Source of the DNA: Saccharopolyspora hirsuta
GTDB lineage: Bacteria > Actinomycetota > Actinomycetes > Mycobacteriales > Pseudonocardiaceae
Direction of reading: 5' to 3'
NCBI RefSeq assembly: GCF_008630535.1
Contig: NZ_VWPH01000011.1
Location: 186,001 to 250,000 of the forward strand
DNA: 64,000 nucleotides
Below are positions 20,118 to 28,944 of this stretch, piece after piece. The notes under the pieces are model-generated. The model worked only from the letters and a program-made list of their open reading frames with translations, made no database searches and was not told the origin of the DNA. The position numbers and the translations under genes are program-made. Within the stretch, counting starts at the first letter, position 1. Every line of letters begins with the position of its first letter.

Positions 20118-21245
20118 ATGAGTCCGCTGCTGGTGGTGCTGATCGCGGTGTGCGAATCGGTCGGCGTGGGCCTCATCGGCCTCGTGGTGCTGCGGTTGCT
20201 CCGCCACTACCCGGTGGGGTACTCGCTGGTGGCGGTGATCGTGATCACCGTGTGCGCGATCAACACCAGCACGGTCACCGTGATGCTGGTGGCGCGGTCG
20301 GCGCAACTGCCTGCCGGGGTGGACCTCGTGGTCAACCTCGTCGCCGGGGCGGTGGCCATCGTGGTCGGTCTGCTGCTCGGGCGCGCGGTGATGCGCGGTA
20401 GTCGGCAGCTGGCCGAGGCGACCCGGTCGTTCGGGCTGCAGCGGCGCTTCCAGCAGCCGGAGGACCTGCCGAGCGCCGAGTTCGCCGACCTCGCCTGGGA
20501 GCTGCAGCGCACCAGCGACAAGCTGGCCGAGTCGCGGCGGCGGGAGCAGGCCCTCGACGCGTCCCGGCGTCGGCTCGTCGCGTGGATCTCGCACGACCTG
20601 CGCAGCCCGTTGGCCCGGCTGCGCGCCGTGGTGGAGTCCATCGAGGACGGCGTGGTGGACGACCTGGCCGACTACTGCCGGAAGATCCGCTCCGACACCC
20701 AGGTCCTCTCGGAGATGGTGGACGACCTGTTCGAGCTGTCCCGGATCCAGTCCGGAACACTGCACTTGTCCCCGCGCGAGGTGGTCCTGGACGACCTGGT
20801 GAGCGACGAGGTCGCCGCGCTCGACGTGCTGGCGGCCAGCCGCGGCATCGAGTTGCGGGCCCGCACCATCCAACCGGTCGTGGCCGCAGTGGACGACCGG
20901 GCTGCCACCCGGGTGTTCAACAACCTGCTTGCCAACGCGATCCGCTACGCCCCGGAGAACTCGACGGTGACGGTCGACGTCCGCGCCACCGGGGGTTGGG
21001 CCGTCGTGTCGGTCAGCGACGAGTGCGGCGGCATCCCGGTCGCCGACCTCGGCTCGGTGTTCGACTTGGGCTGGCGCGGCGACCAGCCGAGCACCAGGTC
21101 AACGCGCGGCGGCGGTCTCGGCCTGTCCATCGTGCAGGGGCTCGTGCAGGCCCACGGAGGACAGGTGTCGGTGCGCAACATCCCGGGAGGGTGCTGCTTC
21201 GAGGCCCGCTTCCCGCTCCGCGCGGCAGGAGCTGCTGGACGGTGA
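20118..21245 (+). CDS. Orphan membrane sensor histidine kinase
   Basis: 375 residues. The N-terminus has about three membrane segments (LLVVLIAVCESVGVGLIGLV, YSLVAVIVITVCAI, LVVNLVAGAVAIVVGLLLG) with little extracellular loop. A HAMP-like linker leads to the HisKA H-box WISHDLRSPLARLR (about residue 157), then an HATPase domain with N-box NNLLANAIRYAP, G1 DECGGIPVADLG and G2 GGGLGLSIVQGL. All catalytic motifs are intact. No response regulator lies on either side, so its partner must be elsewhere. The signal sensed is unknown. Confidence 0.85.
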   Translation: MSPLLVVLIAVCESVGVGLIGLVVLRLLRHYPVGYSLVAVIVITVCAINTSTVTVMLVARSAQLPAGVDLVVNLVAGAVAIVVGLLLGRAVMRGSRQLAEATRSFGLQRRFQQPEDLPSAEFADLAWELQRTSDKLAESRRREQALDASRRRLVAWISHDLRSPLARLRAVVESIEDGVVDDLADYCRKIRSDTQVLSEMVDDLFELSRIQSGTLHLSPREVVLDDLVSDEVAALDVLAASRGIELRARTIQPVVAAVDDRAATRVFNNLLANAIRYAPENSTVTVDVRATGGWAVVSVSDECGGIPVADLGSVFDLGWRGDQPSTRSTRGGGLGLSIVQGLVQAHGGQVSVRNIPGGCCFEARFPLRAAGAAGR

Positions 21246-21686
21246 GACGAGCGGTGGACGTTCTTCGGCAGCTGGCGCAATGAAAGGCACGGGGGTGCGC
21301 ATGACAAGCGGGTCTCCACCGGCAACCCCATTGCCACGACGTCGCTTTCCGCGCTGGACGGCGCGCCCGGCCGGGCAGTAGCACGGGTTCACGCCGTCGC
21401 CGTCCTACCTCGCCAGCGCGCTCATCAGTGCGCCGTTGTCCTGTCGTGCCGACACGTTCTGCGGTTCTTCGCGGGGAGAAGCGCTCATTCGAGCGGTGGC
21501 GTGGTTCTTGGTGCCTCACCGCGCTGCGGGAACTGCCCGTAGATCCCAACATCGTTCGCGATGCCTTGACCGGTGCGCGGCCGGGTCGAAGCATGACTCG
21601 TCGTCCGCCGTCGGGCGGAAACCCCCCGGGGGAAGTCCCGCGCGCGATCTCGCGCGAAATTGGCACGGGAACGAGAGAAGATACTT
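21246..21686. other. Intergenic region upstream of the AnsP-type permease
   Basis: 441 bp without a convincing gene. A short GC hairpin (CGCGCG-ATCT-CGCGCG) lies near 21639-21654, just upstream of the permease start. The short plus-strand ORFs here lack ribosome binding sites and family features. Confidence 0.4.
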
Positions 21687-23129
21687 GTGACTGACGGAAC
21701 CATCCAGGGTGAGCGTGCAGCGGCACCGCCGCAGCACGTCGACGCCGGCGACGCCGGGTACAGCAAGGCCCTGAAGGCACGGCACATCAACATGATCGCG
21801 ATCGGCGGCGCGATCGGCACCGGCTTGTTCCTGGGCGCCGGTGGGCGGTTGGCGCAGGCTGGCCCGGCGTTGGCGATCGCCTACGGTGTCTGCGGCGTGT
21901 TCGCGTTCTTCGTGGTGCGGGCCTTGGGCGAACTCATCCTGCACCGGCCCTCTTCCGGCGCGTTCGTGTCCTACGCCCGCGAATTCCTGGGCGAGAAGGG
22001 CGCTTTCGTCGCCGGGTGGATGTACTTCTTGAACTGGGCGACCACGGGAATCGCCGACATCACCGCCATCGCGCTGTACGCGCACTACTGGAGCCTGTTC
22101 ACCCACGTCCCGCAATGGGTGCTGGCCCTGGTGGCGCTGCTGGTGGTGCTGGTGCTGAACCTGGTGTCGGTGAAGCTGTTCGGCGAGATGGAGTTCTGGT
22201 TCGCCATCATCAAGGTCGGTGCGCTGGTCGCCTTCATGTTCGTGGGCATCGGGTTGCTGGTCATGGGGACACCGATCGGGGGGACGACGCCCGGTCCGTC
22301 GCTGCTGCTGGACCACGGCGGCGTGCTCCCCAACGGACTGGTACCGCTGGTGCTGGTGATCCAGGGCGTCGTCTTCGCCTACGCCGCGGTCGAACTCGTC
22401 GGCGTCGCGGCGGGCGAGACGGAGGATCCCGCGAAGGTGATGCCGAAGGCGATCAACTCGATCATGTGGCGGATCGGCATCTTCTACGTCGGTTCGGTGG
22501 TCCTGCTGTCGATGCTGCTGCCGTGGAACCAGTACCAGGAGGGGCAGAGCCCGTTCGTCACGGTCCTGTCCCAGCTGGGCGTTCCGGCGGCGGGTGACGT
22601 GATGAACCTGGTGGTGCTCACCGCCGCGATGTCCAGCCTCAACTCGGGGCTGTACTCCACCGGTCGCATCCTGCGGTCGATGGCGGCGGCCGGTTCGGCC
22701 CCGAAGTTCACCGGCCTGATGAACCGGAACCAGGTGCCCTATGGCGGGATCCTGCTCACCGCGGCGGTCTGCGTTCTCGGTGTGGGGCTGAACTACGTGG
22801 TGCCCGCCGCCGCGTTCGAGATCGTGCTGAACTTCGCGGCGGTGGCGATCATCACCACCTGGAGCATGATCATGCTCAGCCACCTGGTGTTCGTGCGCAA
22901 GGCGAAGGCCGGTGAGGTCGCGCGGCCGCTCTACCGCCTGCCCGGCTCGCCGGTGACCCAGCTCGTCACCATCGCGTTCCTGCTGGCGGTGGTGGTCTTG
23001 ATGTGGTTCGACGTCCCGGCGGGTCGGGTGACGCTGCTGTGCGTCCCGCTGCTGGCCGCGGCCCTGGTGGTCGGCTGGTTCTGCGTCCGCAAGCGGGTGG
23101 ACACCGTCCGGGCCTTCGGAGACAGGTGA
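21687..23129 (+). CDS. ansP: Amino-acid permease, L-asparagine permease type
   Basis: 480 residues from the GTG at 21687, which has a GAGAGAAG ribosome binding site; the TTG at 21660 is upstream of that site and less likely. An APC-superfamily transporter with about 12 membrane segments. The first helix motif [16 protein letters not shown] is the substrate-binding unwound helix of the AAT family, and [15 protein letters not shown] is the conserved loop of mycobacterial AnsP-type carriers. Expected role: proton-coupled uptake of asparagine or a similar amino acid. The gene is monocistronic and followed by a hairpin. Exact substrate is not proven by sequence. Confidence 0.75.
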   Translation: MTDGTIQGERAAAPPQHVDAGDAGYSKALKARHINMIAIGGAIGTGLFLGAGGRLAQAGPALAIAYGVCGVFAFFVVRALGELILHRPSSGAFVSYAREFLGEKGAFVAGWMYFLNWATTGIADITAIALYAHYWSLFTHVPQWVLALVALLVVLVLNLVSVKLFGEMEFWFAIIKVGALVAFMFVGIGLLVMGTPIGGTTPGPSLLLDHGGVLPNGLVPLVLVIQGVVFAYAAVELVGVAAGETEDPAKVMPKAINSIMWRIGIFYVGSVVLLSMLLPWNQYQEGQSPFVTVLSQLGVPAAGDVMNLVVLTAAMSSLNSGLYSTGRILRSMAAAGSAPKFTGLMNRNQVPYGGILLTAAVCVLGVGLNYVVPAAAFEIVLNFAAVAIITTWSMIMLSHLVFVRKAKAGEVARPLYRLPGSPVTQLVTIAFLLAVVVLMWFDVPAGRVTLLCVPLLAAALVVGWFCVRKRVDTVRAFGDR

Positions 23130-23431
23130 GGAGTACCGGCTTCGGGCAGCCACGGCGACCGACGTGGCTGCCCGCCTCCCCGAAGCCCAGGGCGGTGCGG
23201 GCACCGCGTTGCCGCAGCGCCCCTGCCACGCCGTCGGTGAGCACTGCGTGCTTGGCCGACCGGGTGCCGATGAAGTTCCGCCCCACCAGATCCAGCGGTC
23301 CCCACGGGCACCCGCCGAAGCCGCGTACGTGGTCCCGATCAACGGCTTGAGCTGCTCGTCCCACGACCGGCAAGCAGAGGCCGACCCCTTAGCGCGCGTA
23401 GCAGGCGGATCCTCCTACGTGCATCCTGCGG
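23130..23431. other. Gap between permease and tRNA
   Basis: 302 bp. It holds the hairpin listed separately at 23144-23173 and otherwise no supported gene. A minus-strand frame near 23200-23340 (WGPLDLVGRNFIGT) reads somewhat protein-like, but has no start, ribosome site or recognisable family. Confidence 0.4.
23144..23173 (+). terminator. Hairpin terminator after the AnsP-type permease
   Basis: Perfect 11-bp arms GGGCAGCCACG and CGTGGCTGCCC with an 8-base loop, 14 bases after the stop codon. There is no U-tract, as is common in actinomycetes. Confidence 0.6.
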
Positions 23432-23504
23432 TGCCCCCGGTGCGATTCGAACGCACACTGGACGGATTTTGAGTCCGCTGCCTCTGCCGTTGGGCTACGG
23501 GGGC
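23432..23504 (-). tRNA. tRNA with anticodon CAA and a short (type I) variable loop
   Basis: A complete 73-nt cloverleaf on the minus strand: acceptor GCCCCCG/CGGGGGC, D-arm with three pairs, anticodon stem GCGGA/TCCGT, loop CTCAAAA giving anticodon CAA (decodes UUG, Leu), 5-nt variable region CCAGT, T-arm GTGCG-TTCGAAT-CGCAC and discriminator A73. The 3' CCA is not encoded (CCG follows the A). Bacterial tRNA-Leu normally has a long variable arm; this one does not. Confidence 0.85.
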
Positions 23505-23620
23505 CTGTTGAGGTCATGGTACGCGACCTGTGATCAACCTTGTTCGGTAGGGGTGGCGGGGTGGGCTTCTTCCGGGGCCTCCGCGACGGCCCCGGGAGAA
23601 GCCTGGTCACCGCTGGTTCG

Positions 23621-24916
23621 TCAGGGGCTCGGGCAGGGGATCTTCTCCGGGGCCTCCTCGCGGGTGGAGGTTGACGGGCCCGGTCCGAGCAGGCCCGTCG
23701 TGAGGGCGATGAAGGCCAGGGCTGCGGCCGTCCACAGCAGCGGGGTCATGCCTGCGAGCTCGAAGACCGTGCCGCCGAGGAAGGCTCCGAGGGCGATGGA
23801 CGCGTTGAAGACCCCGACGTAGAGGCCGGTGGCGTTCTCCTCGTTGCCCGTTGCCGAGCGGGTCATCCAGATCTGTCCGGCCACCGAGACCCCGCCGTAG
23901 GCGAGGCCCCAGACGACGATCGCCGCGATGGCGACGGCGGCCAGCGCGCTGAACAGTGCGAGGACTGCGACGGCGACGAGGATGCCGAGCGCGAGCAGCA
24001 GGACCGTTGCGCGGGAGCGTTTGGCGGCGAGGGCTCCGGAAGTGAAGTTGCCGATTAGGCCGAACACGCCGTAGGTGAGCAGGACCGCCGCGATCGCCGC
24101 CGCGCTGATCCCGGTGCTGGTCTCCAGCACCGGGCGGATGAAGGTGTAGGCCGCGAAGTGCGCGGTGACCAGGAAGACGACGACGGTCAGGCCGACGACG
24201 ACAGCCGGGGTGCGCAGCAGCGGTCGGCCGCCGGTCCGTGCGGCGTCCGGGGTGGGGGCGGGCTTCGGGAGCTTCGGCAGGGCGATCAGGAGAGCTGCCG
24301 CGAGCAGCAGCGCGCTGGCGGTCAGCGTGCCGAAGGCGCTGCGCCACCCGAACGCCTCGCCGATGAGCGTCCCGAGCGGGACACCGATGACCGAAGCTGC
24401 GGCCACGCCGCTCACCGCGAGCGACACCGCGAGTGCCGCGTGGCGCGGGGTGACCAGGCGGGGCGCGATCACCGCTGCCAGCGACCAGACCACGCCCATG
24501 CCGATGCCGAGCACCGTTCGGGACACCACGAGCAGCGTGAAGTCCTGCGCGAGCGCGGTGAGCGCGTTGCCCGCGGCGAGCAGCACCATCGCCACCGCCA
24601 CGACCGCGCGGCGGTCGAAGTCGCCGAGCAGGCGGGGGACGACCGGGGCGGTGATCGCGGCCACCAGGCCGGTGATCGTGAGGCTGTAGCCCGCCGTGCC
24701 CGGGGTGGTGCCGAGGCCCTCGGCCATCGGGGTCAGCACCCCGACCGGCAGCATCTCCGAGGTGACCACGATGAACGTGCACAGCGACAGGACCGCGACG
24801 GCCAGCCACTGCCGGGCGGGCGGCACGGCGCGGTCGGATTCCAGTTGAGCGGGGAAGGCGTTCACAGCCCGATTCGAACAACGCCCGGAGGGCGGAACAA
24901 CAGCGATCAGCTGCAC
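23621..24916 (-). CDS. MFS efflux transporter (DHA1/AraJ-like)
   Basis: 431 residues from the GTG at 24916, or about 414 from the GTG at 24865 (VNAFPAQL); neither has a strong ribosome binding site. About 12 membrane helices. The first reads WLAVAVLSLCTFIVVTSEMLPVGVL, and VGVLTPMAEGLGTTPG and FDRRAVVAVAMV match the DHA1 sugar/drug efflux family. The end reads PGPSTSTREEAPEK. It is divergent from a LysR regulator across a perfect palindrome, which suggests that the regulator controls it. Substrate unknown. Confidence 0.85.
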   Translation of the reverse strand: MQLIAVVPPSGRCSNRAVNAFPAQLESDRAVPPARQWLAVAVLSLCTFIVVTSEMLPVGVLTPMAEGLGTTPGTAGYSLTITGLVAAITAPVVPRLLGDFDRRAVVAVAMVLLAAGNALTALAQDFTLLVVSRTVLGIGMGVVWSLAAVIAPRLVTPRHAALAVSLAVSGVAAASVIGVPLGTLIGEAFGWRSAFGTLTASALLLAAALLIALPKLPKPAPTPDAARTGGRPLLRTPAVVVGLTVVVFLVTAHFAAYTFIRPVLETSTGISAAAIAAVLLTYGVFGLIGNFTSGALAAKRSRATVLLLALGILVAVAVLALFSALAAVAIAAIVVWGLAYGGVSVAGQIWMTRSATGNEENATGLYVGVFNASIALGAFLGGTVFELAGMTPLLWTAAALAFIALTTGLLGPGPSTSTREEAPEKIPCPSP

Positions 24917-24917
24917 G

Positions 24918-24940
24918 ATCGATGAGCTAGGCTCATCGAT
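24918..24940. promoter_or_regulatory. Perfect palindrome, likely LysR operator
   Basis: ATCGATGAGC-TAG-GCTCATCGAT, 10-bp arms with a 3-bp centre, between the divergent MFS and LysR genes. It is one base from the upstream MFS start candidate and 16 bp from the LysR ATG. Size and place fit an autoregulatory LysR-type site. Confidence 0.65.
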
Positions 24941-24956
24941 GAACCGTGGGGGTGCG

Positions 24957-25874
24957 ATGGATCAGCTTCCGGTGCGGGAGATCGAATGCCTGCTCGTGCT
25001 GGCCGAGGAGCTGCACTTCGGGCGGACCGCCGGTCGGCTCGGGTACTCGCAGAGCCGCGTCAGCCAGCTCGTCGCCGCCCTGGAGCGGCGCATCGGCGCC
25101 AAGCTCGTGGAGCGGACCAGCCGACGGGTGGAGCTGACCCGGTTCGGGGCGGAGTTCGTCGGCGAGGTCGGGCCCGCGTACCAGCAGCTGGTCGGGGTCG
25201 TCGCGCAGGCGCGCGACCGGGCCAAGCGCGGCGGGCTGTCCGAGCTGCGCATCGGGTTCCAGGGCACCGCGTACGAGGAGGTCACCGAGGCGCTGCGCCG
25301 GTTCAAGCAGCACTGCCGGACCTCCGTCGTGGTCACCGAGATCCCGTTCGGCTCGCCGTTCTCCGCGGTCCTGGACGGCGTCGTCGACTGCGCCGTGGTG
25401 CAGCTGCCGGTCCGGGACGAGCGGCTGACCGTCGGGTTCAGCTTCCCGCCGCAGGACCGGCTCTTGGCGGTGGGTGCGGGGCACCCGTTCGCGCGGCGGG
25501 AGCACGTCGACGTCGAGGAGCTGGCCGCGGTCGACCTCATCTCGTCCACCGGTGACGCGCCCGGTTACTGGTCGGACGCCCAGGTGCCGCCCGCGACCCC
25601 GTCCGGGGTGGAGATCCGTTCCACCACAAGCGTTTCCACGCTGCAGGAGGGTTTGACGCTCGTCGCCGGGAGCGAGCACGCGATGTTGCTGTGCCGCCCG
25701 TTCGTCGAGCGCAGCCGCCGCGGCGACGTGCGCTACGTCCCGGTGTCCGGTTTGGACGCGTCCTCGCAGCTCGGGTTGATCTGGCGCACCGACCGCACCA
25801 CCGCGCAGCTGGAGTACCTGGCGCGACTGCTGGCCGAGGAGTCCGCGCGAGCGCTGGTGAGCGCCACCGCTTGA
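24957..25874 (+). CDS. LysR-family transcriptional regulator
   Basis: 305 residues from the ATG at 24957, which has a GGGGGTG ribosome site; the ATG at 24939 lies in the palindrome. The N-terminal winged HTH reads LAEELHFGRTAGRLGYSQ and SRVSQLVAALERRIG. The substrate-binding domain follows (GLSELRIGFQGTAYEEV). It probably controls the divergent MFS gene and itself. The effector is unknown. Confidence 0.88.
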   Translation: MDQLPVREIECLLVLAEELHFGRTAGRLGYSQSRVSQLVAALERRIGAKLVERTSRRVELTRFGAEFVGEVGPAYQQLVGVVAQARDRAKRGGLSELRIGFQGTAYEEVTEALRRFKQHCRTSVVVTEIPFGSPFSAVLDGVVDCAVVQLPVRDERLTVGFSFPPQDRLLAVGAGHPFARREHVDVEELAAVDLISSTGDAPGYWSDAQVPPATPSGVEIRSTTSVSTLQEGLTLVAGSEHAMLLCRPFVERSRRGDVRYVPVSGLDASSQLGLIWRTDRTTAQLEYLARLLAEESARALVSATA

Positions 25875-25916
25875 GCGGCGGTGCTCACCACGGGCTCGGG
25901 GGAGCGCTCCCGGTGG

Positions 25917-26375
25917 TCAGCGGCCGAAGTCCTGGGTCCAGTAGTCGCCGCTGACCGCCACGCCGATGGTCTTCATGGAGCAGTTCACGATGTTGGCCTT
26001 GTGGCCCTCGGACTTCAGCCAGCCGTCCATCACCTCGGCGGCGGTCCGGTAGCCCTGCGCGATGTTCTCCGCGCCGGGGGAGGGGTGCCCGGCCTGCTTG
26101 ATGCGCTGGCTGAAGGTCGTGCCGTCGGGGCTGGTGTGGTCGAGGTAGGAGCGGGCGGCCATGTCCGCGCTGTGGCCGCTGGCCGCCTTGGTGAGCCGGG
26201 CGTCCACCTTGACGGCGCTGCAACCCGCGTCGGCCCGCGCCTTGTTCACCAGGGCCACGACCTCGTCCTCGACCGAGGAGGACGCCATCGCCGCGGGGGC
26301 CCAGGCGGCGGAGCCGATGCCGATCAGCAGAGCAGTTGCAGTGATTACGGAGCGTCGAAGAGTCGGGGTCTTCAT
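25917..26375 (-). CDS. Secreted CAP/SCP-domain protein (YkwD-like)
   Basis: 152 residues. A signal peptide is clear: MKTPTLRRS, a hydrophobic core VITATALLIGIGSAAW, and AMASSS near the cleavage site. The CAP domain follows, with VNKARADAGC, HSADMAARSYLDH, GAENIAQGY, WLKSEGHKANI and a short C-terminal TQDFGR. The residues that form the CAP cavity (His, Glu, His) are visible. Two Cys (GCSAV and VNCSM) could form a disulfide. Bacterial members are secreted and mostly of unknown function. It is convergent with the LysR gene. Confidence 0.85.
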   Translation of the reverse strand: MKTPTLRRSVITATALLIGIGSAAWAPAAMASSSVEDEVVALVNKARADAGCSAVKVDARLTKAASGHSADMAARSYLDHTSPDGTTFSQRIKQAGHPSPGAENIAQGYRTAAEVMDGWLKSEGHKANIVNCSMKTIGVAVSGDYWTQDFGR

Positions 26376-26428
26376 GCTCGTTCAAGCTACCCATACGGGT
26401 GAGATCGAACTGTTATATATGGAATAGG

Positions 26429-26453
26429 TCACGCAGAGTAATGCGCTGCGTGA
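26429..26453. promoter_or_regulatory. Inverted repeat upstream of the CAP-domain gene
   Basis: TCACGCAG-9 bp-CTGCGTGA. It lies between the divergent CAP gene (start 26375) and the permease (start 26589), beside an AT-rich TATATAT stretch at 26414-26420 that could be the -10 region of the CAP gene. It may be an operator; the regulator is unknown. Confidence 0.4.
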
Positions 26454-26588
26454 TGGTCCGACCACGCTCCGGTCCGCCCGTTGCGCCCGACCGGTCCGCT
26501 TCCTCCGGGTTCGGGACCCTGGTGGCGGTGATCATCGCGGGTTAGGTTCACAGCTCAACCGAGGGTCGCCGGTCGGACGGGGGCTGTG

Positions 26589-27965
26589 ATGGTCGAAGAA
26601 GTCGGGATCGAGCGCGACGACGCCGGGCTGCGGCGGAGCTTGAAGAACCGGCACCTGCAGATGATCGCGCTCGGCGGCATCATCGGCGCCAGCCTGTTCA
26701 TCGGCAGCGGCGCGGTGATCTCCACCGTCGGACCCGCGGCCGTGCTGTCCTACGCGCTCGGCGGGCTGATCGTCGTCCTGGTGATGCGGATGCTCGGCGA
26801 GATGGCCACCGCCGCGCCGACGCTCGGGTCCTTCATGGAGTACGCCCGGACCTCGCTCGGCGACTGGGCGGGATTCACCATCGGCTGGCTGTACTGGTAC
26901 TACTGGGTCGGCGTGGTGGCCTTCGAGGCCGTCGTCGGCGCCGAGCTGCTCAACCCGCTGGTGCCGGTGCTGCCGCAGTGGGTCCTGTCGCTGGTGCTGA
27001 TGCTGGCGCTGACCGCGACGAACCTGGTGTCCGTCCGCTCCTTCGGCGAGACCGAGTTCTGGCTGGCCTCCATCAAGGTCATCACCATCGTGATCTTCCT
27101 GCTGTGCGGCACGATCTTCGTGCTCGGGCTGTGGCCGGGCGCGGAGTTCTCGGTGGGCAACATCGCGCGCGACGGGTTCGTCGCCAACGGCTGGTTCGCG
27201 GTGCTGCACGGCGTGGTGATCGTGATCTTCTCCTACTTCGGCACCGAGATCGTCACCATCGTCTCCGCCGAGTCCGACGAACCGGAGCGCTCGGTGGCCA
27301 AGGCGACCAAGGCTGTGGTGTGGCGGGTGCTGCTGTTCTACGTGGGGTCGGTGGCGCTGCTGGTGATGATCACCCCGTGGCAGGACATCCCGACCGAGGG
27401 CAGCCCCTACGCCGCGGCATTCGCCCGCTTCGGCCTGCCCGGCGCGGAGGTCGTGGTGAACGTGGTGGTGTTCACCGCGGTGATCTCGGTGCTCAACTCC
27501 GGGCTCTACACCGCCTCCCGGATGCTCTTCGCCCTGCAGCGCCGGGGATTCGCGCCGGGCTGGGTGCGCGACGTCAACCGGCGCGGGGTGCCGTGGAAGG
27601 CGATCCTGCTGTCCACCCTGGTCGGTTACGTCGCGGTTGCCGCCAGTTACGTCTCGCCGGACACGATCTTCTACTTCATCATCAACTCCGCCGGCGCGGT
27701 CGCGCTGTTCATCTACGCGATCATCGCCGCCTCGCAGCTGCGGATGCGGCGGCGGTTGGAGCAGGAGGCGCCGGAGCGGCTGAAGCTGAAGATGTGGTTC
27801 TTCCCCTACTTGACGTGGGCCACCCTGGTGGTGATCGCGGCTGTGATCGTCACCATGGGGGCCATCGGGGAGGTCCGCTCGCAGCTCACCTTGAGCCTGG
27901 TCAGCCTGGCCGCCATCCTGCTGGTCTACCTGCTGTTCGTGCGCCAGCGGCGGCGGTCGGCCTGA
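26589..27965 (+). CDS. Amino-acid permease (APC superfamily, GABA-permease-like)
   Basis: 458 residues from the ATG at 26589 (a GTG directly precedes it). The N-terminus reads LRRSLKNRHLQMIALGGII, then GASLFIGSG, the AAT-family signature in the first helix. About 12 helices follow, ending in a basic tail. FGETEFWLASIKV and TEIVTIVSAES are conserved in GabP/AAT carriers. Expected role: proton-driven uptake of GABA or another amino acid. It is a distant paralogue of the permease at 21687. Confidence 0.8.
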   Translation: MVEEVGIERDDAGLRRSLKNRHLQMIALGGIIGASLFIGSGAVISTVGPAAVLSYALGGLIVVLVMRMLGEMATAAPTLGSFMEYARTSLGDWAGFTIGWLYWYYWVGVVAFEAVVGAELLNPLVPVLPQWVLSLVLMLALTATNLVSVRSFGETEFWLASIKVITIVIFLLCGTIFVLGLWPGAEFSVGNIARDGFVANGWFAVLHGVVIVIFSYFGTEIVTIVSAESDEPERSVAKATKAVVWRVLLFYVGSVALLVMITPWQDIPTEGSPYAAAFARFGLPGAEVVVNVVVFTAVISVLNSGLYTASRMLFALQRRGFAPGWVRDVNRRGVPWKAILLSTLVGYVAVAASYVSPDTIFYFIINSAGAVALFIYAIIAASQLRMRRRLEQEAPERLKLKMWFFPYLTWATLVVIAAVIVTMGAIGEVRSQLTLSLVSLAAILLVYLLFVRQRRRSA

Positions 27966-28073
27966 TGTCGCAATGGTCACGTCGCGTGTTTACCTCGGCG
28001 TGAAGTCGCGACCGGTATTCTGCGGTTTCCGGTGCAGATCGCAGCGGAAACCCGAGCTCTATGGAGGACCCCG

Positions 28074-28685
28074 GTGACGACGCCGGCTACCGAGGACACA
28101 CGCGAGGCCAAGCCCGTCGAACGTCGCGTACTCGTGGCCGAGGACGAGGCGTTGATCAGGCTCGACCTGGTGGAGATGCTCCGGGAGGAGGGCTACCAGG
28201 TCGTCGGTGAGGCCGGGGACGGGCAGGAAGCCGTTCGCCTCGCCGAGGAGCTGCGCCCCGATCTGGTGATCCTGGACGTGAAGATGCCGAAGATGGACGG
28301 CATCGAGGCCGCCTCGAACATCGCCGGTGAGCGGATCGCGCCGGTGGTCATCCTGACCGCCTTCAGCCAGCGCGACCTGGTGGAGCGGGCGCGCGACGCG
28401 GGGGCGATGGCCTACCTGGTCAAGCCGTTCGCCAAGCGCGACCTGGTGCCTGCCATCGAGCTGGCGGTGTCCCGGTTCACCGAGGTGCAGGCGCTGGAGG
28501 CGGAGGTCGCCGACCTCAACGAGCGCCTCGAGGCGCGCAAGACCATCGAGCGGGCCAAGGGCCTGCTGATGAGCAAGCACAACCTCTCCGAGCCGGAGTC
28601 CTTCCGCTGGCTGCAGCGCACCGCGATGGACCGCCGCACCACGATGAAGGCGGTCGCCGAGGCCGTGCTGGAGAACCTCTCTTAG
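28074..28685 (+). CDS. pdtaR: ANTAR-domain response regulator (PdtaR)
   Basis: 203 residues from the GTG at 28074, with GGAGG just upstream; the frame extends back to 28032 without a ribosome site. The receiver domain keeps the acidic pocket (VLVAEDEALI), the phospho-acceptor Asp (LVILDVKMPKMDGIEA), Thr (VILTAFSQ) and Lys (YLVKPF). The C-terminal ANTAR domain (ERAKGLLMSKHNLSEPESFR, then WLQRTAMDRR) binds paired RNA hairpins and acts as an antiterminator. In actinobacteria PdtaR works with the kinase PdtaS, which is not in this window. The gene lies near polA, as in other actinomycetes. Confidence 0.9.
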   Translation: MTTPATEDTREAKPVERRVLVAEDEALIRLDLVEMLREEGYQVVGEAGDGQEAVRLAEELRPDLVILDVKMPKMDGIEAASNIAGERIAPVVILTAFSQRDLVERARDAGAMAYLVKPFAKRDLVPAIELAVSRFTEVQALEAEVADLNERLEARKTIERAKGLLMSKHNLSEPESFRWLQRTAMDRRTTMKAVAEAVLENLS

Positions 28686-28702
28686 GAGAGTCCCGGCCTC
28701 CT

Positions 28703-28866
28703 TTTGCGGGGCGGTGCGGGTAGCGGAACCTCAGCGCCCGCCTGGACTGCGGGTGCCCGGCTTTATGTATGCCAATACACGGCAGCCGGGCCGTCCTCGC
28801 CAGGCGAACGCTGAGAACCCGCGGCGGTGCGAGCTGCGAGGGTGGGCTAAGCGGCTTCGCCGCTTC
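28703..28866 (+). repeat. Dispersed structured repeat, copy A (truncated)
   Basis: Matches the middle of copies B and C but lacks both ends. It folds into a long hairpin at 28730-28815: CTCAGCG/CGCTGAG, CGCCTGG/CCAGGCG, GCCCGGCT/AGCCGGGC and an inner TGTAT/ATACA. A second hairpin, AAGCGGC-TTC-GCCGCTT, lies at 28849-28865. Compared with copy C, both GCCCGGCT and AAGCGGC stems have changed on both sides so that pairing is kept. Confidence 0.75.
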
Positions 28867-28902
28867 AAAGACAGCGACTGCGCCGGGCTCACGCTGTGTC
28901 CC

Positions 28903-28936
28903 CCGCGAGCACTTCGGACGGCTGAAGTGCTCGCGG
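28903..28936. terminator. Hairpin terminator for the thioesterase gene
   Basis: 13-bp perfect arms CCGCGAGCACTTC and GAAGTGCTCGCGG with an 8-base loop, 9 bases beyond the thioesterase stop. Confidence 0.65.
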
Positions 28937-28944
28937 TCGCCCGG

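Noticed and set aside
23200-23373. Minus-strand coding remnant containing DLVGRNFIGT
   Set aside because: It reads a little protein-like but is too short and has no recognised family or start.
23607-24881. Second minus-strand frame overlapping the MFS gene
   Set aside because: It has no membrane segments, while the other frame shows 12 helices and family motifs.
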